From contig SIJG01000101.1 in assembly GCA_023374025.1 (NCBI GenBank), positions 186,001 through 250,000 of the forward strand: DNA of 64,000 bases, in the 5' to 3' direction. Below the pieces are notes generated by a model. That model saw only the letters and a list, made by a program, of their open reading frames with translations, did no database searches and had not been told where the DNA came from. A program made the position numbers and the translations under genes. Origin of the DNA: Heterodera schachtii. Taxonomy: Eukaryota; Nematoda; Chromadorea; Rhabditida; Heteroderidae. This document shows, piece by piece, positions 45,998-55,468 of this stretch (positions are counted from its first letter, which is position 1; each line of letters begins with the position of its first letter).

Positions 45998-46536
45998 TAT
46001 CGCGGAATGGACAAAAAATCACTGGAAAGGAAATATTTCCCTCCAAGGGAATTCTTTCCTTTCCCTGTCCAACGGGGACAGTGTTGAAAAATGCAAGTGC
46101 TGAATTCAATGTCCAAATTTGGACACTGAAACTGAGAGTTCTCTGTAACCCTCTTAATGACCCAACCGGGGTCAAATTAATGGTCTGTATGAAAGGGCTC
46201 CTGATTGTCCCTTTTACAGATTGAGAGAAGAGCTTTTCTCTTACTCTTTATTCAATTAAATATAAATATAATTTGGTGAGTGGAAGTGGCTCTGAGAAGA
46301 AGTGATGAGAATGAAAATGGGGCGGGCTTTTATACCCTCACAAATCAATGGGGCGGAGCAAATCACGTGGACAAATGCACATACAAAAAATCGATCGATG
46401 ACTCATAGGGAAAATGAATGCACAGGGAAAAGGATGACTCATAATTAAAAGAAGCGACTGAGAGAAAATTGATCGATAAATTAATGAACAAAAAACTAAT
46501 TAAATGTTTAATGAATTTATGTCGCTTTCCGCGACA
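45998..46536 (-). repeat. 3' LTR of the BEL/Pao element
   Basis: 539 bp, reading TGTCGCGG...CCGCGATA in element orientation, so it ends in TA rather than the usual CA. The only difference from the 5' LTR is T at 46,306 against G at 55,777. A TATA-like stretch and AATAAA lie at about 46,241-46,272 on the element strand. Short open frames inside the LTR are not genes. Confidence 0.95.
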
Positions 46537-46549
46537 TTCTCCGGGCCTC
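46537..46549 (-). promoter_or_regulatory. Candidate polypurine tract next to the 3' LTR
   Basis: In element orientation GAGGCCCGGAGAA directly precedes the LTR. It is only partly purine, so the call is positional. Confidence 0.35.
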
Positions 46550-46610
46550 GAGGATGGCGACAATTCTGTTGTCGTCATTCTTTTTGTTGTCGTCATCCAT
46601 CAGTTTCTTT

Positions 46611-49600
46611 TCACCATCGGTTCACTGGACGTCGTCGGACCACACGTTGAGGACGGTTCTCCAGATGTCCATCAGGGGATTGGGCTCGATAACGTGCAGG
46701 AGGATGAAGTTCATCCTCCTCTGGAGCTCTCCATCGAACTCTGACTCGATGTCGGATGCTGACAAGCTCGATCGGGTAAAGATCGACTAACATCCCTCCC
46801 TCATGAGGGCTGAAGCCCACATATTCTTGTATGCACGGTGTTAATGGGTCTACTTGGAGACCCAACCGCACAAAATGGTCAAGAACTGTTAGACCCGGAG
46901 AAAGGTATAGACCCTCCGGACCATAACAGGTGAGTCCATCGAAATGAATATCGACAGCTCTGCCAAAATGTTCGCCAATTAGAGTGGCTCCTCTACGAAG
47001 CTCTCTGCGAAGGTCCTCATCGACAATACGGCGATCCCGTATTGTCTCATACCAGTGCGATCCATGAGACCGCTCAATCCATGAGCTCAATGGCTCAGTT
47101 TGACGATGAACGCGTGGTTCACGTCGGAGAGGAACTCTCTCCTCCTGGTCTCTTTCTGGGTCGCCTAACTCAAAAAAGCGATCGTTGATGATCTCAGCAT
47201 TCTCGGGTATGTTCACCCGACGAGCCGAGAAGAATGGACCTTCTCGAAAGGGAATAGGCATTTCCCTTATGTCTGATTTGAAAAATGTGGTTGGGTGGGA
47301 AATCTCCCACCCTTTTATACGATTATCCATCACGTAAATCACGTGATCAGACTCTGAATCGAAAATTTTCGATGAGTCATTTTTGTGAGTCCGTGGTGAC
47401 TCATGTTTGAAGAATTTTTTAGTGGTGGGGAAGACGGGACGTGATTCAGCATAATTAGTGGTGGGGAAGACGGGACGTGATTCAGCATAACCACATCCGA
47501 AGGATCCTCCCCCCGCCAAGTACGGTATTAGCAATACTGTGACAATACCGTAGTCCCTTCTCATCAGAGACCAGGAAATTAATTTCCAAAGTCTGTAGAA
47601 GGGAGAAACTTTAATGAAAATGATGAGGCAAATAATGCCTATACCAATAATCATTAGAAATGTGAGGGATGATTGGAGGCCAATTAAGGACCAAAGGGTG
47701 GCCTTCCAATCAAAATTCCAATTCAGCCAATTTGAATGGCTAATTTGTTTTTTGGAAAGATTAGAGTTAAAATCTTCCAATTGTTGATACTGGACATAAT
47801 GCAATGTTCCAGCAATGTCGAATGATGTTTTTCCTGCCAAACATTTTGTTTGACATTTAGTTTGAATTCTGGCTTTATCGAAAGCCAAAATTGTTTGGTA
47901 AATTGTGGCGTTGGAATCACATTTTGTGGAAAAATGTGTTCCATCGTCGCATGTAATTTCAGCAAGTGCATTGCCAAAGTTGGTTGAGCACACATACTTA
48001 AATTGTGCTCCGGTTGAACAGCTGTAACAACCAGATATGTTCAATGGCAAAACAGTGCAGAGACTTTGGTGTAGTTCCAAAGCCATTTGCAGTCCTTCTA
48101 TCTGAAGGTTCAATTGAACAGGACTAAATCCCGTCAAAGCGAGAACTCTTCGCCCACCGTTTCTCAATTGATAATTTTTGATATTTAATGGAAGTCTTCG
48201 CTCAGGACTTTCCATTAATTTTTCCAGATTGTGTGAACGGCAATTGCAGTTCACTAATCCTCCCGAATGATCGGGTAGGCAATCTGTGCATGCTTGTAAG
48301 CCAAGACTGCAATTGAATTCAATTGCTTCTTGGCGATTTCTGCATTTGAAGTCAATTTTTAATGGCTCTCTCGTCAAGGCCATTGTGTTCCCGTCATAAA
48401 CAAAATCAGAGTTTAAGACAGGTGCAGGAGGAAATGTTACTCCTATGGGAGTAAAACTGATGTTGTTCCATTTCAGTGTCCTCCCTGGATAGAGGAACAC
48501 ATCGCTCGATTTGGCTTTTTCATTCATTGACTCAAGGCGAATTGTTGCATATACAACATATTCCCATGAATTACAGCCTATGACTTCATAGACTGTTTTG
48601 GATTTTGGTTTTGCATACCAACGGTAGAATAGGCAGGCACTGCCGCCTAAGAGGCATTTGTTGCCCCAAAAGGCGGTACTATCCAGGCAAAATGAATTGC
48701 CAGGATAACCGTTGGTATCGTTTAGCTCAGGGATAGAAGTATTGTGGCGAACTTCGCCACAATAATTTCCTTCACATGAGCCCATCTTTGGGCATCTTTT
48801 GCCCGCCAAAATATTTATTTCATATGAACGTTGCCAAGCTTTGGTGAAGCTTTGGCATTCGAGTGCTAATGCTTTCAGCACAATTTTTATGGAACCAAGC
48901 AGAACACCTTCCTCTGTTTTCAGAAGAAGAGTGTTTGTTTGACCTGCCGGTAACATTGTCAGTGTTGCCGAATTTTCGACAATGCATTTCATGCTTGTCA
49001 TGTTTTTAAAGCATTTTTCTGATTTAGCCATAATTGCTACAGTCTCTGCTCCAACTGATTGGTGGAGAGAGACAGCAAAAAGGACAATGAATGCTGTTGT
49101 CCTGAAGACACGCTGTGAAGTCCAATTGTGTGAAGTCGTTCTCCTTTGCCTTCTTTCTCTTTGGTGTTGGTTTGGCACGGCGAAATAGACTATTGGCCTG
49201 ACAAATTGGATTATCAGCCAAATAATCATGTGAAGTCCAGAAAAAAGGACTTTCAATATGGAATAAACCATAAAGCTTATGCTCATTAAGGAAAGGCAAA
49301 GTCCTCCAGCTAACATGGAGGACACCAACGGATAACACGTTGGGTTTGCCAATTGTTCCATGCATAAATAGCATTCGATGAGTACGCACTCATCGACTGC
49401 TGGACATAAAATGTCCTTTTTAAACATGTGCTTTGAATCCATCCAAAAATGACCTTGACATTGGTAGTCATTTAGGAGGATTTCTTTTGGCAACTCATAT
49501 GTGAGTTTGTGTACATTCTCATGAATGTAACAATTCTCAGAGCAGCAAAGTTCCACTTTCCGAATTTCCTTCGGAATTTTTGCCAAAACACCTTTGTTTG

Positions 49601-51515
49601 AGCAAATGAGTTTACACTCATTGCATTGATTTGTTGGATAGGCTCCTGCCAATCCAAAAATGCAGAAAATAGTGAGACAGTTAAGAACTGTCATCACTTT
49701 TGCTTTGCTGCGAGTAATCATTCCATGTTTGTTTTGGTTGGCTTTTGGTTCAACCAAATGAGAATTTCTGTCCTCATTTTTCTCCTCCTCATTTGGCAAT
49801 TTTTCTTCCAAATGAAGAATTGTTTTTTCTGTTGAACTGTTCGCAGTTTCATCTTCGTTAACTTTCAAATTTTCTTTGCCATTTTCGGTAGGATTTTCAA
49901 ATCCTACCTCTAATGGAAAGATTTTGTTGACTGGTCGTGTAATAACGACTTTTCGAGGCATGGTTCCATACCTTTTTGATTTAATGCCATGAATTGGCAT
50001 TTCTAATTGAACGCTTCTAATGGCACCTGGTCTGCCATTAAGCTCAATTATTTTTCCCAAAGTCCACTGATTTCGAGGAGTGAACTCCTCGTGAATGAGG
50101 ACGATCATTCCTTCTTTTGGTTCTCCTTTATCTTGGAGATGAGCGCCTTTGTGATCCCACTTAGATCTCTCTCTAAGAAGGAGAAGGTACTCATTATGCC
50201 ATTTGTACCAGAAGCTTTCATGGGCTTCTCTGGTTGCTTTAAATAAAGCAGCCAATTTCTCCGAGGATGAGATTTGCTTGTCGTTGGGATCGGCTTCTTC
50301 CGTCGTTGTCTCCCAATTTATCTGTAAATCGGGTTGAAGTAAGTCGATGGGGCGGAGTGGCTGAATGCCATCCGCTCCCTCTGACACAACAGTGATTGGC
50401 CGATGGTTGAGAGTGGCCTCAACTTCGGCCACAAAAGTGTTAAGCTCATCGAAATTGAGGATTTTTCTCCCCAATGTCCGTTTAAAGCAATTTTTACATA
50501 ATTGCACGAGGCGTTCGTAAACGCCACCTGCCCATGGACTAATTTGAGCGATAAATTTCCACTTAATTTTATTAAGTGCAAGAAATTCATCTTTGTTTTG
50601 CTCAACTCCCTTTGGAGTTGTCAATTGCTCAATCGTTTTTTGAGACAATTTAAATGAAGTGGCATTGTCACTCCAAATTAAATCTGGTTTTCCCCTCCGA
50701 CTAATGAATCGTCGGAGGACATTTAAAAAAGATTCGGCCGTTGTGTCAAGCATGGCTTCTAAGTAAACTGCTCTCGTTGTGAGGCAAGTTACTATAATTA
50801 TCCATGCCTTGACTTTCTCTCCTGCCAATCGTGTCTCTGTTGGCCCCAAAAAGTCAATTCCAATTGACTTAAAGGGCATTTGTCGGCAGACTCGTTCCTC
50901 CGGCAGTGGAGGCATTTTTGGTAAGGCAAATTGGTATGCCTTCATCCTTCGGCATCGACGGCAGTTTTTTATAACCCTTTTTACTGCCGTTCGAGACTGA
51001 GGAGTCCAATAATTGTTGAGAAATTCCGTAAGGGTGCTGTCCACCCCTAGGTGATGTCTTTTTTGGTGACATTGCAAAATGATAAGATCTCGGATTTCCG
51101 AGTTCTTTCCAAGAAGTATGGGATGTGAAAACCCATAAGGTTGGTCACTTCTTGTTAATCTCGTTCTCAGCCTGAGAATCCCTTCACTATCAATTAGTGA
51201 GGGAAATTTTGTGAATTCATCTGGATCATTAAATTGATCCAAACGAATTATAAGGTACTCAGCCAGCAGAACATCTTCTGCTGTGAATGTTCCGGTTTTA
51301 GAAATCTTGACGATTTCCTTCCGGTGCTTTTTTGTGAGCTCTGAAGGGTCTCTTCCATTTAATAATTTCAAATGGAGAAACCGTATTACAAAGAGAACTG
51401 TCCTAACCATCTTGGTCCAGGAATGGTGTCTCTTTGCATTAAATAATTGCTGTTTTGGCTCTGCACATGTATGAGCCAAAAATACTTTTTCATCTTCTTT
51501 CGGTGGACCCACCAC
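46611..51515 (-). CDS. Integrase plus envelope-like polyprotein of the BEL/Pao element (1,634 codons)
   Basis: Residues 1-140 are the RNase H-integrase linker. A zinc motif (H150/H154, C185, C188) and an integrase core with D221 (GIDFLG), D283 (WSDNA) and E334 (VYERL) follow, then a C-terminal module to about 535 (WTLGKIIEL). After a charged linker an envelope region opens with a signal-like segment (609-625), a Cys-rich part, membrane spans (about 732-780), a basic QRERRQRR site (785-792) and a second signal-like segment (805-822). A Cys-rich ectodomain follows (823-1,270), with CTDC, NCNC and GCYSC motifs and a membrane anchor at 1,274-1,303, resembling phlebovirus G2. Residues 1,340-1,634 are an extension I do not recognise. 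The frame opens at GTG without an ATG and lies -1 to the RT frame. Integrase and Env sharing one frame is unusual; a spliced message may supply Env. Confidence 0.9.
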   Translation of the reverse strand: MVGPPKEDEKVFLAHTCAEPKQQLFNAKRHHSWTKMVRTVLFVIRFLHLKLLNGRDPSELTKKHRKEIVKISKTGTFTAEDVLLAEYLIIRLDQFNDPDEFTKFPSLIDSEGILRLRTRLTRSDQPYGFSHPILLGKNSEIRDLIILQCHQKRHHLGVDSTLTEFLNNYWTPQSRTAVKRVIKNCRRCRRMKAYQFALPKMPPLPEERVCRQMPFKSIGIDFLGPTETRLAGEKVKAWIIIVTCLTTRAVYLEAMLDTTAESFLNVLRRFISRRGKPDLIWSDNATSFKLSQKTIEQLTTPKGVEQNKDEFLALNKIKWKFIAQISPWAGGVYERLVQLCKNCFKRTLGRKILNFDELNTFVAEVEATLNHRPITVVSEGADGIQPLRPIDLLQPDLQINWETTTEEADPNDKQISSSEKLAALFKATREAHESFWYKWHNEYLLLLRERSKWDHKGAHLQDKGEPKEGMIVLIHEEFTPRNQWTLGKIIELNGRPGAIRSVQLEMPIHGIKSKRYGTMPRKVVITRPVNKIFPLEVGFENPTENGKENLKVNEDETANSSTEKTILHLEEKLPNEEEKNEDRNSHLVEPKANQNKHGMITRSKAKVMTVLNCLTIFCIFGLAGAYPTNQCNECKLICSNKGVLAKIPKEIRKVELCCSENCYIHENVHKLTYELPKEILLNDYQCQGHFWMDSKHMFKKDILCPAVDECVLIECYLCMEQLANPTCYPLVSSMLAGGLCLSLMSISFMVYSILKVLFSGLHMIIWLIIQFVRPIVYFAVPNQHQRERRQRRTTSHNWTSQRVFRTTAFIVLFAVSLHQSVGAETVAIMAKSEKCFKNMTSMKCIVENSATLTMLPAGQTNTLLLKTEEGVLLGSIKIVLKALALECQSFTKAWQRSYEINILAGKRCPKMGSCEGNYCGEVRHNTSIPELNDTNGYPGNSFCLDSTAFWGNKCLLGGSACLFYRWYAKPKSKTVYEVIGCNSWEYVVYATIRLESMNEKAKSSDVFLYPGRTLKWNNISFTPIGVTFPPAPVLNSDFVYDGNTMALTREPLKIDFKCRNRQEAIEFNCSLGLQACTDCLPDHSGGLVNCNCRSHNLEKLMESPERRLPLNIKNYQLRNGGRRVLALTGFSPVQLNLQIEGLQMALELHQSLCTVLPLNISGCYSCSTGAQFKYVCSTNFGNALAEITCDDGTHFSTKCDSNATIYQTILAFDKARIQTKCQTKCLAGKTSFDIAGTLHYVQYQQLEDFNSNLSKKQISHSNWLNWNFDWKATLWSLIGLQSSLTFLMIIGIGIICLIIFIKVSPFYRLWKLISWSLMRRDYGIVTVLLIPYLAGGGSFGCGYAESRPVFPTTNYAESRPVFPTTKKFFKHESPRTHKNDSSKIFDSESDHVIYVMDNRIKGWEISHPTTFFKSDIREMPIPFREGPFFSARRVNIPENAEIINDRFFELGDPERDQEERVPLRREPRVHRQTEPLSSWIERSHGSHWYETIRDRRIVDEDLRRELRRGATLIGEHFGRAVDIHFDGLTCYGPEGLYLSPGLTVLDHFVRLGLQVDPLTPCIQEYVGFSPHEGGMLVDLYPIELVSIRHRVRVRWRAPEEDELHPPARYRAQSPDGHLENRPQRVVRRRPVNRW
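47421..47491. repeat. 36-bp tandem duplication inside the envelope frame
   Basis: AGTGGTGGGGAAGACGGGAC and GTGATTCAGCATAATT form the unit, present twice head to tail. In the protein it duplicates 12 residues (YAESRPVFPTT with one junction residue) at about 1,342-1,365, without breaking the frame. Confidence 0.95.
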
Positions 51516-53764
51516 GAAGAATGGGTTGAGAGCTCTTCTGGTGTAGCTCCTCTTGTTGCCAGATCAGCCGGGTTTTCAGCTGTTCGAACAAAGTGAAACG
51601 AACACTTTGTTATGGTACGAATTTCTTTGATTCGCCGTTCAATGAATTTTGGTTGGGCTTCTTTTGAAGCCACCCAATTTAAAGCAATTTGAGAATCACT
51701 CCACAAATAGGAGTGTTCAATTGCTCGGCGCAATTGAGTTTGTATGAATTTTAAGCCTCGAATTCCAATAAGAATGGCCATCAGCTCCATTCTTGGAATA
51801 GTGAGTGCTTTCGAAGCACTCTTTGGCTTAAGGCGATTTTTTGAGAAAATCAACCAATTTTGAATTTTATTTGAACTCTCCACTCGGAGATAAATTGCGG
51901 TTGCAAATGTGTGGATCGAAGCATCCACAAATGCGTGCAATTGAAGGGAGCATTCTCCCTGTATCATTGTCCTTCGTGGGACTCGGATTCGCTTGTCTTT
52001 CCAAGATTCTTGGAAAGCATTCCAGCGAGTCGAGTCCTCTTCTGAGAGGGCATCATCCCAGCCTTTCTTTTCCTCCCATAAACTTTGGAAGAAAAGTTTT
52101 AAAGGCTGGATGCATGGGCCCATCAATCCCAAAGGATCGAATAAAGAGGCCAGAAAACTCAGGACGAGACGTCGATTCACTATCTTTAATGAATCGACAG
52201 ATGGGAATTCAAAGACAATTTCGTCTTTGTCAATGTCCCAAATAAGTCCCAGCACTTTCACTTTAGCTTTCTCAAGCCGATCCTCAGGAGGGATGGCTTC
52301 CATCACCTCCTTGGAATTTGTAATAAATTCCCGAAGGTTGAAGCAACCTTCTTTAAGGATAGCTTTCGCTTCCTTATATTTTGTTAATGCCTCCTCTGGA
52401 GTTTCACACTCCATGAGCGCATTGTCCACGTACAGCGATTCGGCCAACTCTTTAGCCAAAATCGAACGACAATTTTTTAGATGATATTGTAGTGTAGCTG
52501 CTAGGATGAAAGGTGAACTGATCACCCCAAATGCGACTCGGCAGAATCTGTATATTATCAGATTCTCCGATGAAAGTGGCTTTTCCGTGTCTTTGAGCCA
52601 CAAAAACTTTGTGACTTCTCTATCTTCTGGTTCCAAGGAAATCTGCAAAAAAGCAGCTTGGATATCAGCAAGAAGAGGAAATGCAGGGCATCGGAATCGC
52701 AAAAGCATTCCGATGAGATCAGGTAAAAGTACCGGACCTCTGTACAAACAGTCATTCAAACTGTTTGTACCCCTTGTGTGAGCACTCGCGTCATAAACGA
52801 CGCGAAGTTTTTTGCCCTTAGCCAACACTCCTTGATGCGGAATGTAGTGCTCAAGAGTGCCAGGTGCCTCCCTGGCCTCTTCAATGATGCCTTTTGATAG
52901 TTGGTCGTGGATTGTGTTGTTATATTGCTGTAGAAGTTCAGGAGAATGCCTGAGCTTATTCAAGGTCGACATTAACCTTGAGAAGGCCATTCTGTAATTG
53001 GAAGGAAGATTCGGTGTCTCTTCCTTCCACGGCCATTTAACTGAATATCGTCCGCCGTTTTCACGACGGATTGATTTGTCAAACAGCTGCATTGCTGTTT
53101 GATCATCGTCCTCGTTAGGGTCTTCTTTTATCCCTAACGATTCCAAATTAAAGAAATATTCTATTTCTTTAATAGCTGGCATCTGTCCTTGATTGGACTC
53201 ATCAATGGCCACCATTGATAATCCTGGATTTTGAACTTTTGGTCCAAAGTCTGACTCTCCATTGACTAGAGGGCCTAGTGTTGTTTGGATGACAAACAAC
53301 CCAGGCAAAACTTCCTTTTTGCTTTGGAAAAATTTCCAAAAATGTCGAGCACTGATCAGAATCTCAGGCTCGTCTTCGGAGAAAGTCAGAGCTTGGAAAA
53401 CATCCTGCTCTTCCGATGTGTAATCATCGGAATTCCATTCCACCATTTTGAATGGAGTGGAAATTTGCTCGGTTCGATTGAGGAGGATTTCCTCCCACTT
53501 ATTGTCACTCCGTTGAATTTGAACGGAGTAGACAGGTGAATGGAACCGTATCGGTCCATTTCTTTCACCACCGAAACCGTAAACTTCCATTTCTTCGGAA
53601 GTCACTTTATGTGGTTTCAGTTTTTCGATTAGCGGGTCAGACATATATGAAGTCTGGCTCGCTGGATCAAAGAGAAACATAGCTTTGATCATTCGACGAG
53701 GATCGCGACTTGACCGGACCCTCAATCGGCGGGTCATCAAAAACGCGTGTGACTTCTTTGTCAC
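51386..53764 (-). CDS. BEL/Pao protease-reverse transcriptase-RNase H (792 codons)
   Basis: The frame begins at GTG but is open upstream to 53,809, overlapping gag by 37 nt in the -1 frame. An aspartic-protease-like motif is at FDPASQTSY (D33), where the usual D-T/S-G is altered. RT shows LADIQAAFLQISL (D367) and SLYVDNALM (D447, N448), so the canonical YVDD is YVDN. RNase H has VDAS (D614), PRMELMA (E660), LWSDSQIALNWV (D690) and NPADLATRG (D734). After SSWWV (about residue 753) the sensible sequence leaves this frame and continues in the 46,611-51,515 frame, so the last about 40 residues are out-of-frame reading. The break is described only; whether it is programmed or a mutation is undecided. 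Confidence 0.9.
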   Translation of the reverse strand: MTKKSHAFLMTRRLRVRSSRDPRRMIKAMFLFDPASQTSYMSDPLIEKLKPHKVTSEEMEVYGFGGERNGPIRFHSPVYSVQIQRSDNKWEEILLNRTEQISTPFKMVEWNSDDYTSEEQDVFQALTFSEDEPEILISARHFWKFFQSKKEVLPGLFVIQTTLGPLVNGESDFGPKVQNPGLSMVAIDESNQGQMPAIKEIEYFFNLESLGIKEDPNEDDDQTAMQLFDKSIRRENGGRYSVKWPWKEETPNLPSNYRMAFSRLMSTLNKLRHSPELLQQYNNTIHDQLSKGIIEEAREAPGTLEHYIPHQGVLAKGKKLRVVYDASAHTRGTNSLNDCLYRGPVLLPDLIGMLLRFRCPAFPLLADIQAAFLQISLEPEDREVTKFLWLKDTEKPLSSENLIIYRFCRVAFGVISSPFILAATLQYHLKNCRSILAKELAESLYVDNALMECETPEEALTKYKEAKAILKEGCFNLREFITNSKEVMEAIPPEDRLEKAKVKVLGLIWDIDKDEIVFEFPSVDSLKIVNRRLVLSFLASLFDPLGLMGPCIQPLKLFFQSLWEEKKGWDDALSEEDSTRWNAFQESWKDKRIRVPRRTMIQGECSLQLHAFVDASIHTFATAIYLRVESSNKIQNWLIFSKNRLKPKSASKALTIPRMELMAILIGIRGLKFIQTQLRRAIEHSYLWSDSQIALNWVASKEAQPKFIERRIKEIRTITKCSFHFVRTAENPADLATRGATPEELSTHSSWWVHRKKMKKYFWLIHVQSQNSNYLMQRDTIPGPRWLGQFSL

Positions 53765-53772
53765 AACGCTGG

Positions 53773-55368
53773 TTAAAACATTTGTTGTTTTTCCGTCAAA
53801 ATTGATATTTCAGACGGTTTTTCCCTTATTCCTAAGGGTTCACTTATTGCCGAAAAATGATTCTGAGTCGGACGAGGTGGTTCTCCTCGTCTGTTGGAGG
53901 ACTGTTTCTTTTGAACAGCCCCTCCTTTAGTTGGTTGTTGAGGAGTGCTTCCTCTCGGAGCATCTCCTTCAGAATAGCAGATCATGAAGTGGTGTTTTTC
54001 ACCACATTTTGGGCACCTCTTTGGTGAGCTGCATTGTTGAGAATTATGCCCTTGCATAAGGCAATTAAAACATCGTTGTTGATCAGCAAGCCGCCTTCTG
54101 CGTGCTCCAGGGGTTGGATATTTTGGACACTTGCTTGGTGCGTGTCCCATATCACTACAAAGAGAACAAAGTGGGTTCGTTCCTCGTTCTCGAGGAGAGA
54201 AATGTGTTTGTTCTCTCTGATTGACAGTGTTGAATGATCTGTGTATTTGGGGAGACATCATCCCCACAGACTCATTTCTGTTGTTGGGTCGCCAATGACC
54301 CTGACGAAATTGATTGGGAGGGAAATTTGTTCCTCTCCCTTGGAAATTGTTCCTCTGAATTTGAGGAGGAAAATTTCGGGGTTTTTCTTCCCCCCGGAAG
54401 ACTTGTGTACATCTTTGTACTTCTTCCTTCACTTCCACAATGGAAGTGATTGCCTTGCGTAGGTCGGAACAATCAAAAGTTCCACCTGAACGCATTTCCT
54501 TCTCCACCACCTGAGTGAGGAGATGGTATGGCAATTTGGATTTTATCGTGGAGGCCATGAACTTATTCTGTTCATTTTCTCCAAAATCCGATAATTGCTG
54601 ACAAATCCTTTCAATTGACTCTGAGAACTGCCTCAGAGACTGAACAGAATCTGACGGTTTTGGAAGGTGGAGCAACTCTGATTGGAGTGTCTCCACAATT
54701 GACTTCTCATCCCCAAATCTTTTCTTGAGGATTTCTACCACTCGTGGGTAGTTTTCATCTGAAGGCGGGTACAAATCAATTGCTCTACGAGCAACTGACT
54801 TCTCGGGAAGACATCCCAAGAGATAAATGTGTTTTTTGAAGTCTTCAATTTGAAGACTTTCAACTGAAGTCTCAAAGAGCTTCCAAAACAAAGGCCATTC
54901 TCGGGGCTCACCCGAGAATTTTGGAAGCGAAATGGGCGGCAGCATCACTTCATGCCGCTGCGGAGCCACCACCACTTGTGGCTGAATGTTTTGAGCAGGT
55001 TGTTGAACCTGTGCAGGGTGAACGACATCCCCCTGCTCTGAGAGGCCTAAAGCCCCATCAATGGTGTCGACAAGCCCTCGGGCTTGGTCGGCCCATTCCA
55101 TGAAGGCTTTTCCTTCAGGTTTGTAGTCCTTGTAGTTCTGCTCTTCTTCCTGAAGAGCAGGACCTTTAACTCGGTGGAAGACTGCCTCCCACTTGTCATT
55201 GTTTTTTTCCAACAATGACACTGCTCTACAGAGATTTTGTCTCTCTGCGAGCAAATCGGTTTTGATTTGCTCAGTCAAATCTTTTGTAAGATTTTCCTGA
55301 GCCGTCTCAATGTACAATTTGAGACGCTTCACAATCGGTGCGATTGTGATTCGTAAGAGTTCACTCAT
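53773..55368 (-). CDS. BEL/Pao Gag (531 codons)
   Basis: ATG at 55,368 follows a 77-nt leader from the primer-binding site. The N-terminal about 140 residues are helical and charged. Residues 147-290 (LPKFSGEPREWPLFWKLF, HIYLLGCLPEKSVARRAI) are the DUF1759-type capsid region of BEL/Pao Gag. A Gln/Asn/Arg-rich linker leads to three zinc knuckles: C401-C404-H409-C414, C433-C436-H441-C446 and C452-C455-H459/H460-C464. Its TAA at 53,773 is passed in the -1 frame by Pol. An A5 run (53,788-53,792) lies in the overlap and is a possible slip site, though not a canonical heptamer. Confidence 0.95.
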   Translation of the reverse strand: MSELLRITIAPIVKRLKLYIETAQENLTKDLTEQIKTDLLAERQNLCRAVSLLEKNNDKWEAVFHRVKGPALQEEEQNYKDYKPEGKAFMEWADQARGLVDTIDGALGLSEQGDVVHPAQVQQPAQNIQPQVVVAPQRHEVMLPPISLPKFSGEPREWPLFWKLFETSVESLQIEDFKKHIYLLGCLPEKSVARRAIDLYPPSDENYPRVVEILKKRFGDEKSIVETLQSELLHLPKPSDSVQSLRQFSESIERICQQLSDFGENEQNKFMASTIKSKLPYHLLTQVVEKEMRSGGTFDCSDLRKAITSIVEVKEEVQRCTQVFRGEEKPRNFPPQIQRNNFQGRGTNFPPNQFRQGHWRPNNRNESVGMMSPQIHRSFNTVNQREQTHFSPRERGTNPLCSLCSDMGHAPSKCPKYPTPGARRRRLADQQRCFNCLMQGHNSQQCSSPKRCPKCGEKHHFMICYSEGDAPRGSTPQQPTKGGAVQKKQSSNRRGEPPRPTQNHFSAISEPLGIREKPSEISILTEKQQMF

Positions 55369-55445
55369 CTCTTACGAATGTTGGACAAGCTTTGTTCAAA
55401 GCTTGGACTTCTCTCAATTGAGGGGGTAAGCTACGACTGGAGCTT

Positions 55446-55463
55446 GACCCCTACGGGGCTCCA
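55446..55463 (-). promoter_or_regulatory. Primer-binding site of the BEL/Pao element
   Basis: TGGAGCCCCGTAGGGGTC, five bases inside the 5' LTR, begins with TGG as expected for pairing with a tRNA CCA end. The tRNA is not identified; a Thr-type 3' end is one possibility. Confidence 0.75.
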
Positions 55464-55468
55464 ATTTT

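Noticed and set aside
45994..46224. Open frames inside the LTRs (also 45,888-46,175 and 55,378-55,695)
   Set aside because: They occur identically in both LTRs as by-products of repeat sequence and have no coding features.
47723..53930. Many frames of 60-160 residues overlapping the retrotransposon on both strands
   Set aside because: Shadows of the Gag, Pol and integrase-envelope frames.
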